This document shows, in pieces, positions 1-5,569 of a stretch of DNA of 23,405 nt; positions within the stretch are counted from its first letter, which is position 1, and every line of letters begins with the position of its first letter. The position numbers were made by a program, and so were the translations under genes. A model generated the notes under the pieces. That model saw only the letters and a list, made by a program, of their open reading frames with translations. It was not told the DNA's origin and did no database searches. The stretch comes from Candidatus Heimdallarchaeota archaeon (GTDB lineage: Archaea; Asgardarchaeota; Heimdallarchaeia; JABLTI01), in contig JAGXNT010000103.1 in assembly GCA_019894765.1 (NCBI GenBank), positions 1-23,405 on the forward strand, in the 5' to 3' direction.

Positions 1-455
1 AGTACAGTTTTTCCGAGTAAACCAACTGGATGTAATATCATCTCAAATAAATATCCATAAACTACAATGATAAAACCAGTAATCAATTGTTTTCTCAAAA
101 TACTGTTTGGATGTTCTCCTCTTTCAAATCTCTTTTCTGCTGTATAGACATTCACAATTATACTAATTATAAGAAAGGCACTTGTAAATGTAGCAAGTAT
201 CGCATACACACTTGCAAAAAACATCACTAATCCACTCTTTTCACCAAATCCAATCGAGTTTATAATCCATTCGAGATCATATATTGATCGTAGTTGATGT
301 CCAGGTATCATAAGAAATATCGCGACTCCTCTGAGAAAATCCAGTGAAAGCAGTCTTTTCAATGGCTTTTTCTCATCTTTCTCTTCTTTCGTTTCCTTTG
401 TTTCCATAGCATTTGGACTTTCCAGAACTGTGAGAATCCGATTTTCTTCTTCCAT
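1..455 (-). CDS. Partial membrane acyltransferase-like protein (HGSNAT/DUF1624-type), 5' part only
   Basis: The reverse strand is open from an ATG at 455 to the window edge, giving the first 151 residues. A charged cytoplasmic head (about residues 1-33, rich in Glu and Lys) is followed by RLLSLDFLRGVAIFLMIPGH. This first-helix signature, SLDxLRG plus a membrane segment, is typical of polytopic acyltransferases of the heparan-alpha-glucosaminide N-acetyltransferase/DUF1624 and related OpgC-like families. Two more hydrophobic segments follow at roughly residues 75-105 and 123-148. The in-frame upstream sequence has no alternative start and reaches a stop at about 498. The gene is divergent from aIF2 alpha. 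The substrate cannot be told from this fragment; an acyl transfer across the membrane to a glycan or lipid is inferred from the family only. Being a membrane protein is nearly certain, the family assignment moderately so. Confidence 0.65.
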   Translation of the reverse strand, partial: MEEENRILTVLESPNAMETKETKEEKDEKKPLKRLLSLDFLRGVAIFLMIPGHQLRSIYDLEWIINSIGFGEKSGLVMFFASVYAILATFTSAFLIISIIVNVYTAEKRFERGEHPNSILRKQLITGFIIVVYGYLFEMILHPVGLLGKTV

Positions 456-631
456 TGAGCATCCACTATTTGCTTTTGCTAGTCTAAATTTAAGTTTTTA
501 TATTATAATTTCTCGAGCTAAATAAATGTAATCTGAATAATTAGTCTTTATAGAAGTGAATTCGGAGTAAATTTAGAAAATGATTACTTTTATTAATGAA
601 AAGTTGTAGCGTTTTGATAGAAGATTTTTTA

Positions 632-653
632 TCTTAACCATTTTTTGTTAAGA
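632..653 (+). promoter_or_regulatory. Small hairpin in the leader of aIF2 alpha
   Basis: TCTTAAC (632-638) and GTTAAGA (647-653) form a perfect 7-bp inverted repeat around an eight-base T-rich loop, about 20 bases before the aIF2 alpha start. The weak ribosome binding site GGAAGTG lies just after it at 659-665. It could modulate initiation or be chance in AT-rich DNA. The sequence shows nothing further. Confidence 0.25.
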
Positions 654-674
654 AGTAGGAAGTGAAAAAATAAA

Positions 675-1535
675 ATGTCCAGAAAACCATCAACAAGAAA
701 AAGCAGACTAGAAGATGATTTGTTTGATCCAGATAAAGATGTAGAAGCAATCTTTGAAGGCTTACCAGCAAGAAATGAGCTTGTAGTAGCTACTGTACGA
801 GAAGTCATGGGTCATGGTGCCTATGTATCTCTAGACGAATATGGTGAGACTCGAGCCTATGTTCATATTTCCGAACTCTCAAGAACATGGGTTAAAAACA
901 TAAGAGTTCATGTCCGAGAAGGACAACGGATTGTCGCGAAAGTTTTACGTATCGATCCATCAAAACGTCAAATTGATCTTAGTATTAAGCGTGTTCCAGA
1001 ACAAATGAAGAAATTGAAGCTCTTAGAAGCGAAACGCGGTCAGACAGCTGCCACTCTTTTTAAAATGATTGTCGATAAAATGCCTGAAGCTGAACGAAAG
1101 AAAGCAGATGACGTTATAGAAATTTTAGAAACACATTATGATTTGTTGTATTACGGTTTGGAATTTGCCTCTTCAGCTTCTGTGAAAGACCTTACAAGTA
1201 TTGGTATTGAAGAAAATTGGGCAAAAGTTGTCAGAAAAATAGCTTCTGAGAATATTGTAGCTGCAACTGTAGATATTAAGGGAACAGTAGAAATTTCTAT
1301 TCCAGGTGGACAAGGTGTAATTCATTTACGTGAGGCTTTAGTCGCTGGAAAAGATAATGTTAAAGAGAAAAACACAAGCATCAGTATTTATACCGAAGGC
1401 AGCCCAAGATATGCCCTTGAGGTTGAATCTGAAGATTACAAAATGGCTGAAAAAGCTCTTGAAAATGCCCTAGAAAGAATCGAAGACATAGTTGAACGTC
1501 ATAATGGAACTTTCGCATTTACAAGAAAGAAATAA
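675..1535 (+). CDS. eif2a: Translation initiation factor aIF2 alpha subunit
   Basis: This is the alpha subunit of the heterotrimeric aIF2, which brings initiator Met-tRNA to the small ribosomal subunit; the gamma subunit is also in this window (21990-23405). Residues about 37-107 form an S1/OB domain (VATVREVMGHGAYVSLDEYG through IDLSIKRV) containing the conserved SELSRTWV loop that corresponds to the region of eukaryotic Ser51. A helical middle domain (about 110-195) and an alpha-beta C-terminal domain (about 200-286) that docks on gamma follow. At 286 residues it is slightly longer than usual because of a basic N-terminal extension of roughly 20 residues (SRKPSTRKSRLEDD). A GGAAGTG ribosome binding site precedes the ATG. 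Nop10 follows after 41 bases, or 26 if a GTG start is used, reproducing the conserved archaeal aIF2 alpha-nop10 order, so the two are presumably co-transcribed. Confidence 0.95.
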   Translation: MSRKPSTRKSRLEDDLFDPDKDVEAIFEGLPARNELVVATVREVMGHGAYVSLDEYGETRAYVHISELSRTWVKNIRVHVREGQRIVAKVLRIDPSKRQIDLSIKRVPEQMKKLKLLEAKRGQTAATLFKMIVDKMPEAERKKADDVIEILETHYDLLYYGLEFASSASVKDLTSIGIEENWAKVVRKIASENIVAATVDIKGTVEISIPGGQGVIHLREALVAGKDNVKEKNTSISIYTEGSPRYALEVESEDYKMAEKALENALERIEDIVERHNGTFAFTRKK

Positions 1536-1576
1536 ATCGAATAGTAATAAAGAAACACAAAGTGGCGATTGAATCA

Positions 1577-1756
1577 ATGTCTCTTCATAAATGTTTGAAA
1601 TGTGGAACTTATACTTTGCAAGAGTCTTGTCCGAAATGCAAAGAAAAAGCAGTTTCCCCAGCTCCTGCTAAATTCTCTATAGAACATTCCAAGAAATATG
1701 GGAAATATCGTAGAGCCCTTATGAAGAAAATGAAGCAAGAGCAGGAAAATAAATAG
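1577..1756 (+). CDS. nop10: H/ACA ribonucleoprotein subunit Nop10
   Basis: Nop10 is the small scaffold protein of archaeal H/ACA RNPs, which guide rRNA pseudouridylation with Cbf5, Gar1 and L7Ae. The zinc-binding start HKCLKCGTYTLQESCPKC has the expected CxxC...CxxC pattern, followed by the conserved PAKFS and the KYGKYRRALMKK segment that wraps around Cbf5. From the ATG at 1577 the protein is 59 residues, normal for the family. An in-frame GTG at 1562 would add five residues (MAIES). Some archaeal homologues have a similar short head, and neither start has a convincing ribosome binding site, so the choice is uncertain. It lies directly downstream of aIF2 alpha on the same strand. Confidence 0.93.
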   Translation: MSLHKCLKCGTYTLQESCPKCKEKAVSPAPAKFSIEHSKKYGKYRRALMKKMKQEQENK

Positions 1757-1785
1757 TATTTTTTCACTTCTTTTTATGTTAGAAT

Positions 1786-1861
1786 TGGTGCACCTCCCGG
1801 GATTTGAACCCGGGTTCCGACCTTGGGAGGGTCGAGTCTTACCAGGCTGGACCAGAGGTGC
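1786..1861 (-). tRNA. tRNA-Gly (anticodon CCC), CCA encoded
   Basis: Read on the reverse strand, the acceptor stem is GCACCTC/GAGGTGC, the D arm is GTC/GAC with a GG-containing loop, and the anticodon stem CGACC/GGTCG closes the seven-base loop CTCCCAA (anticodon CCC). The T stem CCGGG/CCCGG closes TTCAAAT. Discriminator A and a genomically encoded CCA (1786-1788) follow. There is no intron. An A/T-rich TATA-like element (TTATAAATA on the reverse strand, about 1892-1900) sits 30-40 bases upstream of the mature 5' end, so this is probably an independent transcription unit. Confidence 0.95.
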
Positions 1862-1927
1862 TAATCAATAATTTTCAAGTAAAATATTTATTATTTATAA
1901 TTTGTTATAAGAAAAAATAGGTATAAA

Positions 1928-1950
1928 AAGCTCCCATTTTTTGGGAGCTT
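1928..1950 (-). terminator. Hairpin plus T-run terminator of the small lysine-rich gene
   Basis: AAGCTCCCA (1928-1936) and TGGGAGCTT (1942-1950) form a perfect 9-bp stem around five bases. On the reverse strand the stem is followed at once by TTTATA. That orientation fits the end of the small gene at 1998-2093, whose stop codon is 47 bases upstream. Confidence 0.6.
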
Positions 1951-1997
1951 GAAATTCTCAAACACAATTTTGATAAATATCAATTTAAATTAAACAA

Positions 1998-2093
1998 CTA
2001 CTTCTTCTTCTTTTGAGTTTTTGTTTTTGATTTTGGTTTAACAGTTGTAGTTGGTTTTTTCTTAGTTGGTGCTTTTTTCTTGGATTTTGACAT
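1998..2093 (-). CDS. 31-residue lysine-rich small protein
   Basis: The reading frame from ATG at 2093 to TAG at 1998 encodes 31 residues of which 15 are lysine, the rest mainly Thr, Pro and Ser, with no hydrophobic core (starts MSKSKKKAPTKKKPTTT, ends KKKK). No family is recognised. Support for a real gene comes from its surroundings: GGAG at 2103-2106 nine bases before the ATG, a TATA-like TTTATATAC on the same strand at about 2172-2180, an 8-bp palindromic hairpin between them, and a strong hairpin-plus-T-run terminator downstream. Such composition resembles histone-tail-like or nucleic-acid-neutralising peptides, so DNA or RNA binding is a reasonable inference but unproven. Similar Lys/Pro/Thr tails occur at the C-terminus of the Arf-like protein (10189-10752) and the N-terminus of aIF2 gamma. 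Confidence 0.6.
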   Translation of the reverse strand: MSKSKKKAPTKKKPTTTVKPKSKTKTQKKKK

Positions 2094-2120
2094 AAAGATT
2101 TTCTCCAACGGTTGATCTCC

Positions 2121-2139
2121 ACTGATTACAATAATCAGT
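2121..2139 (-). promoter_or_regulatory. Palindromic hairpin in the leader of the small lysine-rich gene
   Basis: ACTGATTA (2121-2128) and TAATCAGT (2132-2139) are perfect 8-bp inverted repeats separated by three bases. They lie between the TATA-like box (about 2172-2180, reverse strand) and the GGAG ribosome binding site at 2103-2106. The position just downstream of the predicted transcript start fits either a repressor operator or an RNA hairpin controlling access to the ribosome. Confidence 0.4.
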
Positions 2140-2171
2140 TTTAATCTAAATTATCTGAATATTGCTATTTT

Positions 2172-2181
2172 GTATATAAAC
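2172..2181 (-). promoter_or_regulatory. TATA-like promoter element for the small lysine-rich gene
   Basis: The reverse strand reads TTTATATACA here, close to the archaeal TATA consensus. It lies about 80 bases upstream of the ATG at 2093, giving a predicted transcript start near 2147 and a leader of about 50 bases that contains the 2121-2139 hairpin. Assigned by sequence similarity only. Confidence 0.35.
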
Positions 2182-2220
2182 TATTCTATCTTAAATTAAG
2201 TGAGCATTTAGAGTATATTT

Positions 2221-2301
2221 TTCTGAAAATTAGCTACGCGAACTTTCCACTCAAAATCTTCATCATGTATTTCAGAAGGGCCAGAGCGATCATCGTTCGC
2301 G
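2221..2301. other. Non-coding stretch with two interleaved inverted repeats (pseudoknot-like)
   Basis: Arm A TTCTGAAA (2221-2228) pairs with TTTCAGAA (2270-2277). Arm B CGCGAAC (2237-2243) pairs with GTTCGCG (2295-2301). The order A-B-A'-B' is the topology of an H-type RNA pseudoknot. The stretch is distinctly richer in G+C than the flanking intergenic DNA, contains no convincing reading frame, and lies between the alkD-like gene and the small lysine-rich gene. It could be a small structured RNA (strand unknown) or overlapping protein binding sites. Confidence 0.3.
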
Positions 2302-2364
2302 CAATTTATAATCGAATTTCTCAACAAAAAAGGGTTTCGAGGAGTATGAACTAGTGTTGTAAAT

Positions 2365-3063
2365 TTATTGTTTATTTAATCGTTTCAGTACTGCTTCACT
2401 AGTCAATTCCTTTATGGCATCAGTTGCTATCCATTTAGCACTTTTGGATTCCAGATTCAAAATTTCTTTTGCAATTTTAACAGCTTCTTTATTGAGGATT
2501 ATATTTCTTTTCCCTATTTGCCTTAACGCCCAATTCACTGCTTTCTTAACCATATTCCTTTCATCATTGGCTTCTCTAATGATAAGCGGTAAAAACTCCA
2601 AAATCTCTTCATTGCTCTTTGATTTATCACTCCAAGCTACTCGAGCAATTAATGCAAATCCGGCTCGTTTAACATATTCTTCTTCTCTTTTAGTCCATTC
2701 GAAGATTTTTTTGTTAGTGAAGACTGTTCTATCAAACAAGTTCATTATACACTGATCGCATATCTCCCAGTAATCAAATTCCATTACCCAATTTTCCATT
2801 TGTTCCTCGGTAATTGTCTTCGGATCCTCTATCATACAAGCCAGAATCATAGTCTCTCGAGTATTTTTAGCCCATAACTGCTTGGCTAAATCAGAATTTC
2901 TCCCTAAGTTTTTTGCAATTTTTCTTAGAACTGGAATTTTTACTCCATATGCTTGTTCAGGTGTTATTCCAGCACGAGCCATTCCAGCTAATGATTTAGG
3001 GTCAGCATTTTCCTCAAGCATTTGAATGATATCTTCATATAATATGCTCTTTTTAGATTTCAT
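2365..3063 (-). CDS. AlkD-like DNA alkylation repair protein (HEAT-like repeats)
   Basis: This 232-residue all-helical protein belongs to the DNA alkylation repair family of AlkD/AlkC, base-excision glycosylases that remove bulky or positively charged alkyl-purines without base flipping. Family signatures visible in order are GMARAGI, YGVKIPVLRKIAK, the FDYWEICDQ segment (the Asp after the Trp/Cys corresponds to the catalytic Asp of AlkD), VKRAGFALIARVAW, and VNWALRQIGKRN, which matches the conserved tryptophan/arginine region lining the DNA. Length is normal. GGTGGT just before the ATG is the ribosome binding site. SSB lies 65 bases upstream on the same strand, so a two-gene DNA-maintenance unit is likely. 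Because the family also contains members without demonstrated glycosylase activity, the enzymatic role is an inference. Confidence 0.85.
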   Translation of the reverse strand: MKSKKSILYEDIIQMLEENADPKSLAGMARAGITPEQAYGVKIPVLRKIAKNLGRNSDLAKQLWAKNTRETMILACMIEDPKTITEEQMENWVMEFDYWEICDQCIMNLFDRTVFTNKKIFEWTKREEEYVKRAGFALIARVAWSDKSKSNEEILEFLPLIIREANDERNMVKKAVNWALRQIGKRNIILNKEAVKIAKEILNLESKSAKWIATDAIKELTSEAVLKRLNKQ

Positions 3064-3128
3064 TTTACCACCAAGAAAAATAATTGAAGAAAAGTGTTCC
3101 TTGAAAATTAAAACTAGTCAAGAACAGC

Positions 3129-3494
3129 CTAATCTTCTTCTGCACTCTCTTCTATGAATTTATTAAGAATAGTTTGAGCATCAGGAAATGAATCGTCTTC
3201 GATTTTCTCCATTGATCCATCTCTACCTAAGGATAGTTGAGGTTTCCCTTGCCAAACATTACAATACCCATCTTTTATCTCGAGTAAATCGCCAAAACTG
3301 GCTTCATTGATTTTAGTTCCCCATAAGCTAAAAGTAAGAGTACCTGTTTCATCACCAACTTTGAAATCACAAACACGGGATTTGCCATATTTTGTGTTGA
3401 CTGATCTTGGTTCACCTTTTGCTATCACTCGTATACGAATATTTATTCCTGGTTGTTTAACAGGTTCTATATCCTTCACTTTAATAAATGTCAT
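3129..3494 (-). CDS. Single OB-fold ssDNA-binding protein (archaeal SSB / SOSS-B-like)
   Basis: This 121-residue protein consists of one OB fold (about residues 3-95) and a short acidic tail (IEESAEED). The pattern is that of the RPA/crenarchaeal SSB/human SSB1 type: KVKDIEP, INIRIRVIAKGEPRSV, KSRVCDFKVGDETGTLTFSLWG, then a strand and NVWQGKPQLSLGRDG. The aromatic residues Trp58 and Trp81 are candidates for base stacking. It coats single-stranded DNA during replication and repair. The acidic tail resembles the protein-interaction tails of SSBs. AGAGGA precedes the ATG at suitable distance. It is divergent from the dUTPase gene and is followed by the AlkD-like gene. Confidence 0.88.
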   Translation of the reverse strand: MTFIKVKDIEPVKQPGINIRIRVIAKGEPRSVNTKYGKSRVCDFKVGDETGTLTFSLWGTKINEASFGDLLEIKDGYCNVWQGKPQLSLGRDGSMEKIEDDSFPDAQTILNKFIEESAEED

Positions 3495-3597
3495 TTATAG
3501 TCCTCTTAGAGATTGTTTTTTGTCTCCTTAACCTAAAGATACTTTATTGTTTGACTATCCTTTATTAGAAATTTTCTGAAAAAAGCAGTATTTTTCT

Positions 3598-3609
3598 TGC
3601 AAATTTGCA
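3598..3609. promoter_or_regulatory. 12-bp palindrome between the SSB and dUTPase genes
   Basis: TGCAAATTTGCA is a perfect 12-bp palindrome in the 199-bp divergent intergenic region (3495-3693). It lies about 85 bases before the dUTPase start and about 100 before the SSB start. It could be an operator shared by the two DNA-metabolism genes. No second copy was seen. Confidence 0.25.
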
Positions 3610-3693
3610 GAAATAACTGAAATTACTCTCTTTGAAAATCAGACACAATTTTTAATTAAGATAAAAAATAAACTTCTTGAGGAGATGAAAAGA

Positions 3694-4209
3694 ATGGTTG
3701 AAAAAAAAGAACAAGATGAGAATGAGTTTACAGCGATCTGGGTCGGAGATTTCGCAGAAATAATCTCAGATGCAATAGATATGAAGAAACAAGCACAAGT
3801 AAATGGCTTCGATTTATCTGTAAAGGAGATTTTCACATTTGAGGGAGATGGAGCAATAGATTTTGATAACTCAAAAAGAGTGTTGCCTGAATATAAACCA
3901 GTAGAACTTGTAAATGATGAATATTGGGATTTAAAACCGGGATCCTATGTTATTCGCTATAATGAGGTTGTTAGTGTACCTTTGAATGCTGTAGGAATAT
4001 TACAGCCAAGAAGTACATTATTGCGAATGGGCGGTACCATAATCGGAGCTTATTGGGATTCAGGTTATTCAGGAAGGGGTCAAGGTATGATGATCGTTGG
4101 TCATCCAATGAAAGTCTATAAGAATGCCCGTGTTGCTCAAATAGTTTTCATATTAACTAAGAAAATGACAACAGGTTATGAAGGGAAATATCAGAATGAA
4201 GCTAAGTGA
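3694..4209 (+). CDS. dut: dUTP diphosphatase / dCTP deaminase-family protein
   Basis: The protein is a 171-residue member of the trimeric dUTPase/DCD fold, hydrolysing dUTP to dUMP and pyrophosphate. Visible motifs: LQPRSTLLRMG (motif 2, Ser/Arg for phosphates, about residues 104-113), AYWDSGYSGRG (motif 3, uracil pocket and catalytic Asp, about 119-129), NARVAQIVF (motif 4, about 144-152) and C-terminal GYEGKYQ (motif 5, which closes over the nucleotide, about 161-167). Motif 3 and the C-terminal arm point to dUTPase rather than dCTP deaminase, though archaeal bifunctional enzymes exist. An ATG at 3685 abuts the ribosome binding site GAGGAG with no spacer, whereas the ATG at 3694 lies nine bases after it and is chosen here. 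A dCMP deaminase (20999-21550) in the same window supplies dUMP by the other route. Confidence 0.88.
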   Translation: MVEKKEQDENEFTAIWVGDFAEIISDAIDMKKQAQVNGFDLSVKEIFTFEGDGAIDFDNSKRVLPEYKPVELVNDEYWDLKPGSYVIRYNEVVSVPLNAVGILQPRSTLLRMGGTIIGAYWDSGYSGRGQGMMIVGHPMKVYKNARVAQIVFILTKKMTTGYEGKYQNEAK

Positions 4210-4243
4210 ATAACAAAATTTAGCTTATTTTTTTTCCGTTTTT
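4199..4243 (+). terminator. Terminator of the dUTPase gene
   Basis: AAGCTAA (4199-4205) and TTAGCTT (4220-4226) form a 7-bp stem that overlaps the dUTPase stop codon. Two T-runs follow (4228-4235 and 4239-4245). The convergent Roadblock gene ends inside the second run, so its last codons lie in this tract. Confidence 0.5.
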
Positions 4244-4244
4244 T

Positions 4245-4649
4245 TCAAAAAAAAATCTTAAAAAGCTCCTCTACTTCCTCCAATGCTCTCTTAGCAGGTG
4301 GAACAGCAAGACCAGCTCTCTTGGCTGCTTGCCCTTTGAATTTCATTGCCATAGTAAAATTAGTAGAACGGCAAATTAATAAGCTGCCTTGTTCGGTTCT
4401 TATGTTCATATGACGAAACTTGTCTTCGCTCTCTACACTTTGGAGAGCTAAAAGCGAGCTAATACTTTTGATTGTATCAATTAATAAAGCGGCAGTACCT
4501 TCGACATTGATTGATCCCTTATGCTCATGAACACTACAACAAGGTAATCCTTCTTCTGTTGTAAGAACAATATCTGAAGCCCCTGCTCTTTCCATGAGAA
4601 TTCTCAGGATTTTTTCAGTAGTTTCATTTATTGATTCTTCTTCGTCCAT
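4245..4649 (-). CDS. Roadblock/LC7 domain protein
   Basis: This 134-residue single-domain protein has the Roadblock/LC7 layout: an N-terminal helix (NETTEKILRILMERAG), strands ASDIVLTTEEGLPCCSV, a long helix (GTAALLIDTIKSISSLLALQ), strands FRHMNIRTEQGSLLICRS and TMAMKF, and a C-terminal helix (AKRALEEVEELFKIFF). Roadblock dimers such as MglB and Ragulator subunits regulate small GTPases, and the fold is greatly expanded in Asgard archaea. It lies on the same strand as the pseudo-GTPase/AAA+/vWA operon but 162 bases beyond its last gene, so co-transcription is uncertain. The ATG at 4649 is chosen because GAGG at 4657-4660 lies seven bases upstream; an in-frame TTG at 4655 is too close. The stop codon lies in a poly-T tract on this strand. 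Confidence 0.75.
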   Translation of the reverse strand: MDEEESINETTEKILRILMERAGASDIVLTTEEGLPCCSVHEHKGSINVEGTAALLIDTIKSISSLLALQSVESEDKFRHMNIRTEQGSLLICRSTNFTMAMKFKGQAAKRAGLAVPPAKRALEEVEELFKIFF

Positions 4650-4811
4650 AATCAAACCTCTAACTTTAGGATGAGAACGTGTCTACCCGTTTTTTAATTT
4701 CTTTGATAATTCCAAATAGAAAGAAGTCACTATCCTATAAAGACTTAATGATATTTACAGCGGATTCTTTGTCTTCGTTTTTTCTCCTTCAAGATTATCT
4801 AACTGAATCAA

Positions 4812-5567
4812 TTAAAACAGTAATGGATAAGCAAGTTCATGGAGAATCTCATATTTCTTGGGATCAAAATCTGCTTCGTCTAGTAATTCATTGAGATAAG
4901 TGAATTCATACTCGTTTAAAGCTACTGGGAAGATTTTTTTATCAATTTCTTCTTTGGTCACTTCTAGAAATTTAATAAGCAATGGTCCCAAGTATCCAGT
5001 CTCAACATAGATTTGAACAATCCAATGGAATAATTTCATGAGTTCTTTTAGAGTTGTATTTGGAACTGCTTCAGCGATTATGTTGTAGGAAGTCATTAAT
5101 GCTGCTCTTCTTGTCAAATAATCTTTGGATTCACCGACTTCAATTAATGCTGGAATTAATTTTAGGTTTGCCCAACTGGATAAAGCCATAATTACCGCAT
5201 ACTGAAGATCAGCTTTACTTTTCTTTAGGATGTCTAGTAAAATGGGCATAGATTTGTCATGACCAATTTTTCCTAAAGCCTCAATTAATGCTAATTTCAT
5301 AGCAAGTGCTGCTTCTGGGAGCTCTTCATGAAGCATTTGAACAATTAGGTTGTTCGGTTTCTTTTCGTAAACCCGCGCTATTGCCATAGAACAAGCATTT
5401 CTTACATTCCAAGAAGGATCTTCTAAACCGTCAATTAATCGTTCAATGGAGTCTAGTTTGCCAACTTCTAAGAGAGTAAGTGCTCCTTTTACTCTATCGA
5501 TTTCCTTTTCGGAAACAAGTCGCCGTTTTGCGATTCCTCTTTGAAATGCTCTTCGTATAAACGCCAT
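4812..5567 (-). CDS. HEAT-repeat protein (last gene of the AAA+/vWA operon)
   Basis: This 251-residue helical-repeat protein begins with a basic head (MAFIRRAFQRGIAKRRL) followed by about five HEAT/armadillo-like helix pairs. The clearest are IERLIDGLEDPSWNVRNACSMAIARV, AMKLALIEALGKIGHDKSMPILLDIL, YAVIMALSSWANLKLIPALIEV and YLTRRAALMTSYNIIAEAV (excerpts of each pair). HEAT solenoids are protein-interaction scaffolds or substrate adaptors; no enzymatic motif is seen. Only two bases separate its ATG from the stop codon of the upstream zincin-like gene, and its ribosome binding site (AAGGTG) lies inside that gene's last codons, so translation is probably coupled. It ends the operon; the following 162 bases hold no gene I can support. 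A role as adaptor for the AAA+/vWA machine is inferred from position. Confidence 0.8.
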   Translation of the reverse strand: MAFIRRAFQRGIAKRRLVSEKEIDRVKGALTLLEVGKLDSIERLIDGLEDPSWNVRNACSMAIARVYEKKPNNLIVQMLHEELPEAALAMKLALIEALGKIGHDKSMPILLDILKKSKADLQYAVIMALSSWANLKLIPALIEVGESKDYLTRRAALMTSYNIIAEAVPNTTLKELMKLFHWIVQIYVETGYLGPLLIKFLEVTKEEIDKKIFPVALNEYEFTYLNELLDEADFDPKKYEILHELAYPLLF

Positions 5568-5569
5568 TC

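Noticed and set aside
1562..1576. GTG at 1562 as start of Nop10
   Set aside because: No ribosome binding site precedes it, and the ATG at 1577 gives a normal family length. It is not excluded.
2229..2310. C/D box guide RNA on the reverse strand (ATGATGA five bases after CTGA, flanked by GC-rich inverted repeats)
   Set aside because: The terminal box C is poor (ATGATCG) and no box D (CTGA) precedes the closing stem, so a complete C/D RNA is not supported. Kept only as a structured-region finding.
4679..4894. Forward-strand 71-codon frame between the Roadblock and HEAT genes
   Set aside because: It overlaps the HEAT gene end antisense, has a GTG start without ribosome binding site, and its protein lacks any family resemblance.
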